Assembly (NCBI RefSeq): GCF_000278155.1
Contig: NZ_JH725094.1
Location: forward strand, 103,685 to 167,684
DNA: 64,000 bases
Direction of reading: 5' to 3'
DNA from: Bartonella doshiae NCTC 12862 = ATCC 700133
Lineage (GTDB): Bacteria; Pseudomonadota; Alphaproteobacteria; Rhizobiales; Rhizobiaceae
This document shows positions 9,518-20,166 of this stretch, one piece after another (within the stretch, counting starts at the first letter, position 1; every line of letters begins with the position of its first letter). The position numbers and the translations under genes are program-made. Below the pieces are notes generated by a model, which ran no database searches, was not told the origin of the DNA, and saw only the letters and a list, made by a program, of their open reading frames with translations.

Positions 9518-10771
9518 TTATAGCGGTTTCATCAAAACATGTTTTTTCTTACCAAAAGAAAGTTTAACCATTCCTGCGGCATTAACATCTTTTTCAAGAA
9601 TAAGGCGTGTTTCATCATCAACAATTTGATCATTGACGCGTACACCACCTCCTTGAACATATCTGCGTGCTTCACTGTTCGATTTGGCTAGTCCCGCCTG
9701 TACAAGAAGTGCCAGCAATCCAGCACCCGTTTTTAATTCTGTAGCATCAATTTTAATAGTTGGAAGATTTTCTCCATGAGTTTTTTCTTCGAAAGTTTTA
9801 CGAGCGGTTTCTGCTGCTGCATTGGCAAGATCGCGTCCGTGTAATATCGCTGTAATTTCTGTTGCAAGAGTTTTTTTTGCTTCATTAATTTCAGTTCCTT
9901 GTAATGCAGATAGTTTGAGAATCTCATCCATTGGCAATGTTGTATAAAGCTTTAAAAATCTTGTAACATCAGCATCTTCTGTATTGCGCCAATATTGCCA
10001 AAATTGATAAGGTGAAAGCATATCTGCATTAAGCCATACAGCACCATTTAATGATTTACCCATTTTGGCACCAGAAGAAGTTGTAAGTAATGGTGATGTT
10101 AATGCATATAATTGTGGTGCGCCTAAACGATGTCCTAACTCGATTCCATTAATAATATTGCCCCACTGGTCAGAACCACCCATTTGCATACGTAATCCAT
10201 AACGCTTATAAAGTTCAACAAAATCATAAGCCTGAAGGATCATATAATTAAATTCCAAAAATGACAAAGAATGTTCGCGTTCAAGTCTAAGTCTGACAGA
10301 ATCAAATGACAACATACGGTTAACGGAAAAATGTCTTCCTACATCACGTAAAAATTCTAAATAATTCAAATTGCACAACCACTCAGCATTATTAACGATA
10401 CATGCATCCGTTTTTTTATCACCAAATGTTAAATATTGAGCGAAAACCTTTTTAATACTCGCAATGTTTGAAGCAATATCAGCTTGTGTCAAAAGGCGGC
10501 GTGCTTCATCTTTGAAGGAAGGGTCGCCAATCAATCCTGTTCCTCCACCCATCAAAGCAATAGGACGATGACCGGTTCTTTGTAACCAATAAAGCATCAT
10601 AATTTGAAGAAGACTTCCAGCATGCAAACTTGGTGCTGTCGGATCAAATCCAATATAAGCACTTACAACTTCTTTTGAAAAAAGAGCATCTAAGCCTTTT
10701 TCATCTGAAATCTGGTGTATAAAACCACGTTCGCTCATAATGTGTAAAAAATCAGATTTAAAAGCAAACAT
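9518..10771 (-). CDS. tyrS: Tyrosyl-tRNA synthetase
   Basis: Class I aminoacyl-tRNA synthetase charging tRNA-Tyr, 417 aa, the usual length for the bacterial TyrS group. The HIGH-type signature appears as HAGS in [15 protein letters not shown], and the KMSKS loop as KMGKS in [13 protein letters not shown], both common TyrS variants. Tyrosine and tRNA contact segments such as [11 protein letters not shown] are present. The C-terminal about 65 residues form an S4 RNA-binding domain ([21 protein letters not shown]). The start MFAFKSDFL fits family alignments. Confidence 0.96.
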   Translation of the reverse strand: MFAFKSDFLHIMSERGFIHQISDEKGLDALFSKEVVSAYIGFDPTAPSLHAGSLLQIMMLYWLQRTGHRPIALMGGGTGLIGDPSFKDEARRLLTQADIASNIASIKKVFAQYLTFGDKKTDACIVNNAEWLCNLNYLEFLRDVGRHFSVNRMLSFDSVRLRLEREHSLSFLEFNYMILQAYDFVELYKRYGLRMQMGGSDQWGNIINGIELGHRLGAPQLYALTSPLLTTSSGAKMGKSLNGAVWLNADMLSPYQFWQYWRNTEDADVTRFLKLYTTLPMDEILKLSALQGTEINEAKKTLATEITAILHGRDLANAAAETARKTFEEKTHGENLPTIKIDATELKTGAGLLALLVQAGLAKSNSEARRYVQGGGVRVNDQIVDDETRLILEKDVNAAGMVKLSFGKKKHVLMKPL

Positions 10772-11024
10772 AGATTTTATTTCCTATATTTAAATTGTTT
10801 GGTTACATAATCAGGTGTTAGTGCGTATTCTCTACCACAAATGACGCACTCCTCACAAGAGAACGAAAGATCTCGGAAAAAAGATAATACAGAGCTCCTT
10901 TTCACTGTATGCTTTAAGAAAAAGCGATTAGCATTGATATGAAAAGATATATTTTTGCTCTTTATGCAAGTAATATGCTAAAAGGCTACTTTTTTGTTAT
11001 AAAATATTTTTAAGATTAGAATCT

Positions 11025-11705
11025 CTAAGTAAGCGCAAGCATTTCAGGTGGAGGAATTAAGAACTCACCTGTAATATGGTTATCCAAATATTGTGCGCAT
11101 CGCTTAATAAGTTCTTCATTGTATCCACTGAAAAAGTGGTTAGCACCTTCTAGAATTTCCTGTGTAATGACAATGCCTTTTTGTGTCTTCAATTTATCTA
11201 CAAGCACTTGAACATCTTTTAAGGGAGCAACCTTATCAATATCACCATGAATTATAAGCCCAGAAGAGGGGCAAGGGGCAAGAAATGAAAAATCGTAAAT
11301 ATTAGGCTGAGGGGCAACAGATATAAAACCTTCAATTTCTGGTCTCCGCATTAAAAGTTGCATACCAATCCAAGCACCAAATGAATATCCAGCAACCCAG
11401 CAATTTTTGGAATCAGGATGTTGTGTTTGCACCCAATCAAGCGCAGCTGCAGCATCTGAAAGCTCTCCTATTCCATAATCAAATTCACCTTGACTTCGAC
11501 CAATACCACGAAAGTTAAAACGCAAGGTAGTAAAACCACGCTGTTGGAACATGTAAAATAGATCGTAAACAATTTTATTATTCATTGTTCCACCAAATTG
11601 GGGATGAGGATGCAGAATAATCGCAATTGGTGCATTTTTATGTTGTGAAGGTTGATAACGTCCTTCAAGCCGACCGGCGGGACCATTAAAAATAATTTCT
11701 GGCAT
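11025..11705 (-). CDS. Alpha/beta hydrolase of unknown substrate
   Basis: 226-aa alpha/beta-hydrolase-fold protein. It has the oxyanion-hole region HPHPQFGGTMNNKIV, the nucleophile-elbow-like AGYSFGAWIGMQLL (serine in GYSFG), a late aspartate in HGDIDKVAP and histidine in EGANHFFSGY, so a Ser-Asp-His triad is complete. This is the short, conserved proteobacterial family often annotated as a dienelactone-hydrolase-like or CocE/NonD-type hydrolase. A strong ribosome-binding site, AAGGAG, lies 6 bases before the ATG. It is divergent from the SUF operon; no functional link is evident. Confidence 0.85.
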   Translation of the reverse strand: MPEIIFNGPAGRLEGRYQPSQHKNAPIAIILHPHPQFGGTMNNKIVYDLFYMFQQRGFTTLRFNFRGIGRSQGEFDYGIGELSDAAAALDWVQTQHPDSKNCWVAGYSFGAWIGMQLLMRRPEIEGFISVAPQPNIYDFSFLAPCPSSGLIIHGDIDKVAPLKDVQVLVDKLKTQKGIVITQEILEGANHFFSGYNEELIKRCAQYLDNHITGEFLIPPPEMLALT

Positions 11706-11886
11706 TAAATGCTCCTTAAATGCTATAAAGGCTCTACACTGAGCTTGGCTTATTTCTACTATTCAGTTATTTTACATAATCATTTCATTTTAGTGAACCG
11801 TTAGATATTCTGTTTTGGGTGCATTTTTCAAGAAAATTGCGCTATTTTTCTAAATCAATTTATAAGATTAATGTCTGTGATGTAAA

Positions 11887-13026
11887 ATGATTGTAAAACG
11901 TCGATATTTTGATCATAATGCAACAACGCCACTCACAAAAATGGCAAAGATGGCATTACTCGAATCTTTAGAGATTTTCGGTAATCCATCATCGGTCCAT
12001 GCAGAAGGGCGTGCTGCTAAAGCTTTATTACAAAAAGCACGTCGACAAATTGCAGACAGACTCAATACAAATCCAGATCATGTTGTATTTACGTCTGGTG
12101 CGAGTGAAGCAGCGATGACTTTATTAACACCCTTTTATAATATGGGAAGGTCTAAAGTTCAATTTTCTCATCTTTACATTGGAGCTACTGAACATCCATC
12201 TGTTGCAAAGGGGGGACGTTTTTCTAAAGAATGTATCAGCACAGTTTCTGTTGATCAAGATGGTCTCATTAAACAAGATAAATTAGCCTCTCTCTTAAAC
12301 ATTCACGATAAAACAAAAGGCCTTCCTCTTGTTGCTATTCAAGCTGCAAATGGTGAAACTGGTGTTATTCAACAAATAAAAGAAATAGCTGCTATCGTTC
12401 GGGATTCTGGAGGCATCCTTATTGTTGATTTGACACAATATGTAGACAAAAATTTTGTTGATATTAATCAAATGGGAGGGGATTTTTTTATACTATCTGC
12501 GCATAAAATTGGCGGACCTAAAGGAACAGGTGCTTTTGTTTCATGTGGGAACCTTTTGATGCCATATCCTCTTATTGTGGGAGGAGGGCAAGAAAAAGGT
12601 TTACGTGGAGGAACAGAAGCATTGCCGCTTATTGCTGCTTTTGGAGCAGCGATGGCTGATTGTTTCACCCAAGAAGAAATAAAGAAACTAATGTATTTAC
12701 GCAATAAATTAGAAGATGGAATACAAAAAATGTGTAATGATGTTGAAATTTTTGGTAAAAGGGTTCAGCGTTTGCCAAATACAACGTATTTCACTATGCG
12801 CAATATAAAAGCTGAAACTCTGCAAATTGGTTGTGATTTGGCGGGGTTTTCTGTATCTGCAGGTTCTGCTTGTTCTTCAGGAAAAGTAAAACAAAGCAAA
12901 ATTTTGGAAGCAATGGGACATCATGTTCCAAATGGAGCAATTCGCATTTCAACAGGACGGTGCACAACTTCTAAAGATATTGATGATTTTCTGTTGTTTT
13001 TTTCTCAAATTATCAGTAATAGATAA
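11887..13026 (+). CDS. Cysteine desulfurase, NifS/IscS type
   Basis: PLP enzyme, 379 aa, taking sulfur from L-cysteine for Fe-S cluster assembly. Visible are the start FDHNATTPL, the PLP lysine in SAHKIGGPKGTG, and the persulfide cysteine in SAGSACSSGKVKQS, which fits the class I (IscS/NifS) mobile loop. It is the first gene of the SUF operon, a position typical in Rhizobiales, where a second group II desulfurase (sufS) lies downstream. A 171-base gap separates it from sufB, so an internal promoter is possible. No IscR gene precedes it in this window. Confidence 0.92.
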   Translation: MIVKRRYFDHNATTPLTKMAKMALLESLEIFGNPSSVHAEGRAAKALLQKARRQIADRLNTNPDHVVFTSGASEAAMTLLTPFYNMGRSKVQFSHLYIGATEHPSVAKGGRFSKECISTVSVDQDGLIKQDKLASLLNIHDKTKGLPLVAIQAANGETGVIQQIKEIAAIVRDSGGILIVDLTQYVDKNFVDINQMGGDFFILSAHKIGGPKGTGAFVSCGNLLMPYPLIVGGGQEKGLRGGTEALPLIAAFGAAMADCFTQEEIKKLMYLRNKLEDGIQKMCNDVEIFGKRVQRLPNTTYFTMRNIKAETLQIGCDLAGFSVSAGSACSSGKVKQSKILEAMGHHVPNGAIRISTGRCTTSKDIDDFLLFFSQIISNR

Positions 13027-13197
13027 GAAGTACAATGTATCATTTGATAATTATAAATTAGAATTATCTTACAAATAAGCTTGATTGAAATTTTCTCACT
13101 TTGCATATAGCCTAGAGAATGAATTGCTCACTTTAATTTTGTGAAAAAACAAGACTTTTAGTCACCGGTTCTTGATGCCCAAAAATGGAGAAAGTTT

Positions 13198-14709
13198 ATG
13201 CCGGCAGTACAAGAAACAATACGCCAAGTACGTGAAATAGATGTTGATCAATATAAATATGGGTTTGAAACCAATATTGAAACAGATAAAGCTCCCAAAG
13301 GTTTAGATGAAAATATTATCAGATTTATTTCTGCTAAAAAAAATGAACCTGAATGGATGTTGACATGGCGTTTACAAGCTTTTCACCGTTGGTTGACAAT
13401 GCAAGAGCCCGATTGGGCACGTATTGAATATCCCAAAATTGATTTTCAAGAGCTTTATTATTACGCCGCTCCTAAAAATCATACAGGACCAAAATCTTTA
13501 GATGAAGTAGATCCAGAGTTATTAGCAACTTATGAAAAACTTGGCATTCCTCTCAAAGAGCAAGAAATTTTGGCAGGAGTAAGAAAACAATCTGATCCTT
13601 CCACTTTTTATGATAGTATCTATACATCAGGACAAGTAGCTGTTGATGCGGTTTTTGATTCTGTTTCTGTTGTGACGACATTTAAAAAAGAGTTGGCACG
13701 TTCTGGCGTTATTTTTTGCTCTATTTCAGAAGCAATTATAGAACATCCTGATCTTATTAAGGAATATTTAGGAGCAGTCGTCCCAGCCGGTGATAATTAT
13801 TATGCTGCATTAAATGCAGCTGTTTTCACAGATGGTTCATTTGTTTATATCCCAAAAGGGGTTCACTGCCCCATGGAACTTTCAACCTATTTTAGGATTA
13901 ATGAGCGTAATACAGGCCAGTTTGAAAGAACACTGATTATTGCCGATGAAGATTCTTACGTTTCTTATCTTGAGGGTTGCACAGCACCTCAACGTGATGA
14001 AAACCAACTTCACGCTGCTGTTGTTGAACTTATTGCACTAAAAAATGCAGAAATTAAATATTCCACAGTACAAAATTGGTATCCTGGTGACAAAGAAGGT
14101 AAGGGCGGTATTTATAATTTTGTAACGAAGCGAGGAGATTGTCGAGGGGATAATTCTAAGATTTCATGGACACAAGTTGAAACCGGTTCTGCAATTACTT
14201 GGAAATATCCATCTTGTTTACTGCGTGGTGATAATTCACGTGGGGAGTTTTACTCCATTGCAGTTGCAAATGGTTATCAACAGATTGATTCTGGTACCAA
14301 AATGATTCATTTGGGGAAAAATACATCAAGTCGTATTGTTTCTAAAGGTATTTCTGCTGGTTTTTCAAATAACACATATCGTGGGCAAGTTGCAGCACAT
14401 CGAAAAGCGCAAAATGCACGTAATTTTACGCAATGTGATAGTTTACTAATTGGTAATGATTGTGGTGCTCACACAGTGCCTTATATTGAAGCAAAAAATG
14501 CGACAGCACAATTTGAACATGAAGCGACTACATCAAAAATTTCTGATGATCAGCTTTTTTATGCTATGCAGCGGGGAATTCCTGAGGAAGAAGCAATAGC
14601 GTTAATTGTGAATGGTTTTGTAAAAGAAGTTATTCAAAAACTTCCAATGGAATTTGCTATTGAAGCACAAAAACTCATTGGTATTAGCCTTGAAGGTAGC
14701 GTTGGATAA
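13198..14709 (+). CDS. sufB: Fe-S cluster assembly scaffold subunit SufB
   Basis: 503-aa core of the SufBCD scaffold on which Fe-S clusters are built. The N-terminal part contains the conserved [13 protein letters not shown]; the C-terminal beta-helix domain includes [19 protein letters not shown], the EGCTAP cysteine segment, and [19 protein letters not shown]. The ribosome-binding site GAGAAAG lies just before ATG 13198. It is followed by sufC after 52 bases in the usual B-C-D order. Confidence 0.96.
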   Translation: MPAVQETIRQVREIDVDQYKYGFETNIETDKAPKGLDENIIRFISAKKNEPEWMLTWRLQAFHRWLTMQEPDWARIEYPKIDFQELYYYAAPKNHTGPKSLDEVDPELLATYEKLGIPLKEQEILAGVRKQSDPSTFYDSIYTSGQVAVDAVFDSVSVVTTFKKELARSGVIFCSISEAIIEHPDLIKEYLGAVVPAGDNYYAALNAAVFTDGSFVYIPKGVHCPMELSTYFRINERNTGQFERTLIIADEDSYVSYLEGCTAPQRDENQLHAAVVELIALKNAEIKYSTVQNWYPGDKEGKGGIYNFVTKRGDCRGDNSKISWTQVETGSAITWKYPSCLLRGDNSRGEFYSIAVANGYQQIDSGTKMIHLGKNTSSRIVSKGISAGFSNNTYRGQVAAHRKAQNARNFTQCDSLLIGNDCGAHTVPYIEAKNATAQFEHEATTSKISDDQLFYAMQRGIPEEEAIALIVNGFVKEVIQKLPMEFAIEAQKLIGISLEGSVG

Positions 14710-14761
14710 TTGTTTAGGTAAGAGCGTACTTGACGTAAAACAGCCAAAACAGGATTTAATT

Positions 14762-15517
14762 ATGTTAGAGATAAAAAATTTACGTGCCCGAATTGTTGGG
14801 ACCGATACAGAAGTTATTCGCGGTTTAAATTTGACGATTCAAGATGGTGAAGTTGCTGCGATCATGGGACAAAATGGAGCTGGAAAATCTACTTTGTCTT
14901 ATTTGCTTGCTGGTCGTGATGATTATGAAGTGATAGAAGGTGATATTCTTTATAATGGACAATCCATTTTAGAAATGGATCCAGCAGAACGTGCGGCATA
15001 CGGTATTTTTCTCGCATTTCAATATCCGATGGAAATACCTGGAGTGGCAACGATGGAATTTTTAAAAGTTGCGATGAATTCTCAACGCAAAGCGCGTGGT
15101 GATGAAGAGCTTAAAATTCCTGAATTTATAAAATATGTTAAAGAGATTTCTTCAAAGCTTGAAATAGATATGAACATGCTGAAACGTCCATTAAATGTGG
15201 GTTTTTCAGGTGGAGAAAAAAAACGAGCTGAAATTTTACAAATGGCGCTTCTTGAACCTAAACTTTGTATTTTAGACGAAACAGATTCTGGTTTAGATAT
15301 TGATGCGTTAAAAATTGTTGCAGATGGTGTTAATAAACTTCGGGATTCAAAGCGTTCATTCTTGGTTATTACCCATTATCAACGCCTGCTTAATTATATT
15401 ATCCCTGATACGGTGCATGTTCTTTATAAAGGACGCATTATTAAAAGCGGCGATAAATCGTTAGCGCTTTATTTAGAACAAAATGGATATGCTGATATTA
15501 TCCATGAAGCGGTTTGA
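14762..15517 (+). CDS. sufC: Fe-S cluster assembly ATPase SufC
   Basis: ABC-type soluble ATPase, 251 aa, that drives the SufBCD complex. Walker A is GQNGAGKST, the signature is SGGEKKRAEIL and Walker B is LCILDETDSGLD, the SufC-typical variant. The open frame extends upstream to 14654 inside sufB, but MLEIKNLRARI at 14762 is the family start. It overlaps nothing and is followed by sufD 11 bases on. Confidence 0.96.
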   Translation: MLEIKNLRARIVGTDTEVIRGLNLTIQDGEVAAIMGQNGAGKSTLSYLLAGRDDYEVIEGDILYNGQSILEMDPAERAAYGIFLAFQYPMEIPGVATMEFLKVAMNSQRKARGDEELKIPEFIKYVKEISSKLEIDMNMLKRPLNVGFSGGEKKRAEILQMALLEPKLCILDETDSGLDIDALKIVADGVNKLRDSKRSFLVITHYQRLLNYIIPDTVHVLYKGRIIKSGDKSLALYLEQNGYADIIHEAV

Positions 15518-15528
15518 GGTCATTAAAT

Positions 15529-16797
15529 ATGAGCGTGAACGCACAGCAAAAATTGTTAGAGGTTGAAAAAGATATACTCAATAATTTCAACCGATGTATA
15601 AGTAATCTACCCGGTGATAGGGCAGTGCAGACAGTCCGTAAGAGAGCTATTGAATTGTTTAAAAATACACGGCTTCCTTCACGTAAAATCGAAAGTTGGC
15701 ACTATACAAATCTTCGCACTTTATTAAAATCTGTTAGTAATTTTTCAGAAGTAAATAATGGGAAATTTGTTGATTGCTTGTTTCCAGAAAAGATTGTTTT
15801 TTCTATTAGGAACGGAAAAACATCTACAGCATCAAATATAGCAAATATTACAGTAGAACGTCTTGCAAATGCATTAAGAGAAAATTCTGTAAAAATAGAT
15901 AAAATTATTTCTGATGATGATTTTATTGGACAATTAAATACAGCTTTTGTTACGGATGGTTGGCTTTTTCATATCCCTGAAAATACGAAGTTAACTGTTC
16001 CCATTGAATTACAAAATATTCAAATGGGTGGGCAATCTCATATTTTTTCAGACATAAAAATTGATAAAAGCAGTGAAGCTATTTTTGTTGAACACCAGAT
16101 TGGCAATGATGAAGATACCTTTGTCAGTTCGATATTTTCTTTGGACATTGCTGCTTATAGTGATATTACATGGATAATTATTCGAAATCGTAGCTTCAGT
16201 TCTACACAGTTTGGCCGATTTCGTGCGGTTCTTGGTCAAGGAGCTAAATTATCACTTTATGTGATTAATATAGGTAGTCAACTTAATCGACAGGAAATTG
16301 ATATTGAATTACAAGGAGAAAAGGCTGATTTTCAATTACGAGCAATAAATTTGCTATCTGGGCAAACGCATAGCGATCTTACAATGAGCGTTCGTCATGT
16401 TGAAGAAAAATCAACCTCAACCGAAATTATACGCAATGTGGTTACGGATAAAGCAGTTGGTGTTTTTCAAGGAATAATACGTGTTGCTCAAAAAGCGCAA
16501 AAAACAGATGCGCGTATGGCTTGTAATAGTCTTATCCTTTCAGATGATGCGGAATTTAATGCAAAACCTGAATTAGAAATTTTTGCTGATGATGTCGCAT
16601 GTGGTCATGGTGCGACAGTTGCCAATATTAATCATGACCATCTCTTTTATCTCATGGCGCGCGGCATCCCTTTTAAAGCAGCTTGTGCACTTTTGATTAA
16701 AGGATTTGTCTTCGAGCTTATTGAAGACATTAAGCAGGATAATATTCAAACTGTTTTGAGTAATATTATTAGTACCTGGTTAGAAAAAAATGTTTAA
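15529..16797 (+). CDS. sufD: Fe-S cluster assembly protein SufD
   Basis: 422-aa partner of SufB in the SufBC2D scaffold. The N-terminal helical part includes RKIESWHYTNLRTLLK, a SufD hallmark; the C-terminal beta-helix includes VGVFQGIIRVAQKAQKTDA and the heme/iron-site region CGHGATVANINHDHLFYLMARG. An open frame begins at TTG 15514, but ATG 15529 (MSVNAQQKL), after GAGGT at 15516-15520, is the likely start. SufD is the least conserved subunit, and the middle third (residues 100-250) is noticeably divergent and AT-rich in coding. Confidence 0.94.
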   Translation: MSVNAQQKLLEVEKDILNNFNRCISNLPGDRAVQTVRKRAIELFKNTRLPSRKIESWHYTNLRTLLKSVSNFSEVNNGKFVDCLFPEKIVFSIRNGKTSTASNIANITVERLANALRENSVKIDKIISDDDFIGQLNTAFVTDGWLFHIPENTKLTVPIELQNIQMGGQSHIFSDIKIDKSSEAIFVEHQIGNDEDTFVSSIFSLDIAAYSDITWIIIRNRSFSSTQFGRFRAVLGQGAKLSLYVINIGSQLNRQEIDIELQGEKADFQLRAINLLSGQTHSDLTMSVRHVEEKSTSTEIIRNVVTDKAVGVFQGIIRVAQKAQKTDARMACNSLILSDDAEFNAKPELEIFADDVACGHGATVANINHDHLFYLMARGIPFKAACALLIKGFVFELIEDIKQDNIQTVLSNIISTWLEKNV

Positions 16798-16805
16798 GGT
16801 ACAAA

Positions 16806-18050
16806 ATGGGAAATAACGTACAAAAATTAAATTATGATGTAGAAGCAATTCGGCATGATTTTCCTCTTTTGCATCATAGTGTTTATGGCAAACGATTGGC
16901 TTATCTTGATAGTGGTGCATCTGCTCAAAAGCCGCAAGCTGTGCTTGATGCGATGAATAATTTCTATCAATGTCGTTATGCAAATGTGCATCGAGGAATG
17001 CATTTTTTATCGAATGCAGCAACACAATCTTATGAAAATGCTCGCGAAACGGTTCGTGCTTTTTTAAATGCTCAAACCGTGAAAGAAATTGTTTTTACGA
17101 AAAGTGCGACAGAAGCTATTAATACTGTTGCTTATGGTTGGGGAATGTCAAAATTGAATAAAGGTGATGAAATCGTTCTCACTATTATGGAACATCACTC
17201 CAATATTATTCCTTGGCATTTTATTCGTGAACAAAAAGGTGTTAAACTTGTGTTTGTACCAGTGGATGAGAATGGTATCTTACATATTGAAGATTTTAAA
17301 AAGGCTTTAACTGATAAAACAAAACTTGTTGCTATTACGCATATGTCCAATATATTGGGGACTATTACTCCTGTTAAAGAGATTATTAAGCTAGTACACC
17401 AAAATGGTATTCCTGTTCTTGTTGATGGTTCTCAGGCTGCTGTACATTTAACAGTTGATGTGCAAGATCTTGATTGTGACTGGTACGTCCTTACAGGACA
17501 TAAGCTTTATGGTCCTACAGGTATTGGCGTTCTTTATGGTAAAGAATATAGGCTAGAGGAAATGCATCCTTTTCAAGGGGGAGGGGAAATGATTGAGGAT
17601 GTAACTATTGATAAGGTTTTTTATAATGCCCCCCCCTATCGCTTTGAAGCGGGCACTCCTCCTATAGCTGAAGCCATTGGATTGGCGGCTGCTATTGATT
17701 ATATACAGAAAAAAGATAGAAATGCTATTCATGCACATGAAACAGCACTTTTATCCTATGCACATGAAAAACTTGAAACGGTTAAATCATTGCGTATTTA
17801 CGGCCGTTCTCCTCATAAAGGCACTATTATATCTTTTGAAATAGAAGGCATTCATGCGCACGACATCGCTATGTTTATTGATAGGCAGGGTGTTGCTATA
17901 CGCGCAGGAACACATTGTGCACAACCTTTATTACAACATTTTGGTTTAATATCTGCTTGTCGTGCATCATTAGCCATGTATAGTAATCATGAAGACATTG
18001 ATCAGTTAGTGGAAGCATTAGAAAAAGCAAGGACATTTTTTAATGGCTAA
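16806..18050 (+). CDS. sufS: Cysteine desulfurase SufS (group II)
   Basis: 414-aa PLP cysteine desulfurase delivering persulfide to SufBCD. The N-terminal RHDFPLLHHSVYGKRLAYLD is family-typical. The PLP lysine is in LTGHKLYGPTGIGVLYG and the active-site cysteine in RAGTHCAQPLLQHFG, the short rigid loop of SufS-type enzymes. It starts 8 bases after sufD and overlaps sufT by 8 bases, which indicates translational coupling. SufS usually needs SufE or SufU; neither is in this window. Confidence 0.95.
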   Translation: MGNNVQKLNYDVEAIRHDFPLLHHSVYGKRLAYLDSGASAQKPQAVLDAMNNFYQCRYANVHRGMHFLSNAATQSYENARETVRAFLNAQTVKEIVFTKSATEAINTVAYGWGMSKLNKGDEIVLTIMEHHSNIIPWHFIREQKGVKLVFVPVDENGILHIEDFKKALTDKTKLVAITHMSNILGTITPVKEIIKLVHQNGIPVLVDGSQAAVHLTVDVQDLDCDWYVLTGHKLYGPTGIGVLYGKEYRLEEMHPFQGGGEMIEDVTIDKVFYNAPPYRFEAGTPPIAEAIGLAAAIDYIQKKDRNAIHAHETALLSYAHEKLETVKSLRIYGRSPHKGTIISFEIEGIHAHDIAMFIDRQGVAIRAGTHCAQPLLQHFGLISACRASLAMYSNHEDIDQLVEALEKARTFFNG

Positions 18051-18444
18051 ATCAATTGAAAAGTATCATTCTACAGAATCTGTTGAAACTGTAAGGGAAA
18101 ATAAAAAATCTTGCATATCGGCAATTCCAGCAGATGAAATTGATCGTATGACCAATGATATTATTGCTGCTCTCAAAACAGTTTATGATCCGGAAATTCC
18201 TGCTGATATTTATGAGCTAGGATTGATTTATCGTATTGATATTGAAGATGATCATTCAGTAAAAATTGAAATGACACTCACAGCACCAGGATGCCCCGTT
18301 GCTGGTGAAATGCCAGGTTGGGTAGAAAATGCTGTAAGCGCAGTTGAAGGTGTTTCGCACGTTGAAGTTACTATGACTTTTGACCCACCATGGACACCTG
18401 ATTGTATGTCAGAAGAAGCACAAGTTGCTGTAGGATGGTACTAA
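18043..18444 (+). CDS. sufT: SufT-like Fe-S maturation factor (MIP18/DUF59 family)
   Basis: 133-aa protein with a MIP18/DUF59 domain covering about residues 35-120. It has the conserved DPEIPADIYELGLIY, the TAPGCPVAG segment with the single reactive cysteine, and the end TFDPPWTPDCMSEEA. SufT is an auxiliary factor for maturation of Fe-S proteins. ATG 18043 lies inside the end of sufS (ATGGCTAA overlap). In related operons a HesB-type SufA commonly follows; here a restriction-modification locus begins 60 bases later. Confidence 0.92.
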   Translation: MAKSIEKYHSTESVETVRENKKSCISAIPADEIDRMTNDIIAALKTVYDPEIPADIYELGLIYRIDIEDDHSVKIEMTLTAPGCPVAGEMPGWVENAVSAVEGVSHVEVTMTFDPPWTPDCMSEEAQVAVGWY

Positions 18445-18504
18445 AGTACTATTCACGAATGTGTTATTTATTTTTCATAAGTAGTTTTATTTGAGAACGA
18501 TTAC

Positions 18505-20145
18505 ATGCGTTATAATAAACAAAAATTAGAACTCACTTGGATTGGAAAAGAGAGACGTCCTAAATTGGAGCCTCGTATTTCATTGGAAGATCTTGAAAAA
18601 TCTTACCATGCGTCGCATCAAGTGTCCGATCGGGATATTTTTGATAATAAACTCATTTTTGGTGATAATTTGCTCGCGCTCAAAGCACTTGAACAAGAAT
18701 ATACAGGCAAGGTAAAATGTATCTATATCGATCCACCTTATAATACGGGCAATGCATTCGAACATTATGAAGATGGTTTGGAGCATTCCATATGGCTAAG
18801 CCTTATGAGAGATAGGTTAGTGCTGTTGCATCATTTACTTGCGGATGATGGAAGTATTTGGATATCCATTGATGACGATGAACAGGCTTACCTTAAAGTT
18901 ATGATGGACGAAATTTTTGGTAGACAAAATTTTGTAAATAATATCATTTGGCAAAAAAAATATGCTCCACAAAATGATACAAAATGGCTTTCGGATAACC
19001 ATGATTTTGTAATGGTTTATGCTAAAAATAAAACTATTTGGCGACCTAATTTGCTTCCTCGTTCAATTGATATGGATGCGCGCTATAAAAATCCTGATAA
19101 TGACCCGCGTGGATTATGGCAATCAGATAATTTATCTGCGAAAAGAGTAACACCTAAGGATATCTATGAAATCACTACACCTTCTGGACGTAAAGTGATG
19201 CCTCCTGCTGGAGCTAGTTGGCGGGTTAGTAAACAAAAGTTTTCTAAGCTATTAGAGGATAATCGTATTTGGTTTGGAACAGATAACAGCGGAGTACCAC
19301 GTATTAAACGTTTTTTATCAGAAGTAAAAAATGGTATGGTTTCAATGACCATTTGGCTTTATGAAGAAGTAGGACATAATCAGGATGCTAAAAAAGAGGT
19401 TAAAGTCTTTAATTCTGATAATGTTTTTGCAACTCCCAAACCTGAGCGACTTATAGAACGCATTATTCAACTTGCCAGCAATCCTGGTGATCTTGTCTTA
19501 GATTCTTTTGCGGGTTCTGGCACTACTGGTGCAGTTGCACATAAAATGGGGCGCAAGTGGATTATGATTGAACTTGGAGAACATTGTCATACCCACATCA
19601 TTCCTCGTTTGAAACAAGTGATTGATGGCACTGATCAAGGTGGTATTTCTAAAAATGTAAATTGGCAAGGTGGTGGAGGATTCCGCTATTACCGCCTTGC
19701 GCCTTCTCTGTTGCAAAAAGATCCATGGGGACAATGGATTATTAGTCGCGAATATAATGCTGCCATGCTTTCAGAAGTTATGTGCAAACATATGGGGTTT
19801 AGCTACGCACCAGATGAAAACCATTATTGGATGCAAGGTTATTCAACCGAAACTGATTATATTTATGTAACAACCAATGCAATGACACATAAACAATTAC
19901 ACATCATTAGTGAAGAGGTTGGACCTCATCGTACCTTACTTATTTGTTGCTCAGCTTTTGATACGAAGCCGGAATCTTTTGAAAATCTCACACTTACCAA
20001 AATACCCCGCGCTATATTAGAAAAGTGTGAGTGGGGGAGGGATGATTACAGTTTAAATGTAGCGAATCTTGAACCAATGGCTGTAGCAAAAGAATCCCCC
20101 AAAGATAAAGATACTATGCAAGCAGAATTAGATTTATTTAGATAA
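18505..20145 (+). CDS. mod: Type III restriction-modification DNA methyltransferase (Mod)
   Basis: 546-aa N6-adenine methyltransferase of the beta class: catalytic motif IV DPPYN at 76-80 precedes the AdoMet-binding motif I (FAGSGTT at 335-341), followed by GRKWIMIELGEHC. The segment between them, about residues 130-310, should be the target-recognition domain. Length and motif order fit type III Mod proteins, which act with Res. The gene appears intact, so the methylation activity may survive although the partner res is broken. It sits 60 bases after sufT, with 21 bases to res, in a foreign-looking accessory block. Confidence 0.92.
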   Translation: MRYNKQKLELTWIGKERRPKLEPRISLEDLEKSYHASHQVSDRDIFDNKLIFGDNLLALKALEQEYTGKVKCIYIDPPYNTGNAFEHYEDGLEHSIWLSLMRDRLVLLHHLLADDGSIWISIDDDEQAYLKVMMDEIFGRQNFVNNIIWQKKYAPQNDTKWLSDNHDFVMVYAKNKTIWRPNLLPRSIDMDARYKNPDNDPRGLWQSDNLSAKRVTPKDIYEITTPSGRKVMPPAGASWRVSKQKFSKLLEDNRIWFGTDNSGVPRIKRFLSEVKNGMVSMTIWLYEEVGHNQDAKKEVKVFNSDNVFATPKPERLIERIIQLASNPGDLVLDSFAGSGTTGAVAHKMGRKWIMIELGEHCHTHIIPRLKQVIDGTDQGGISKNVNWQGGGGFRYYRLAPSLLQKDPWGQWIISREYNAAMLSEVMCKHMGFSYAPDENHYWMQGYSTETDYIYVTTNAMTHKQLHIISEEVGPHRTLLICCSAFDTKPESFENLTLTKIPRAILEKCEWGRDDYSLNVANLEPMAVAKESPKDKDTMQAELDLFR

Positions 20146-20166
20146 AGAGTAAAAAGCGGAGTTTTT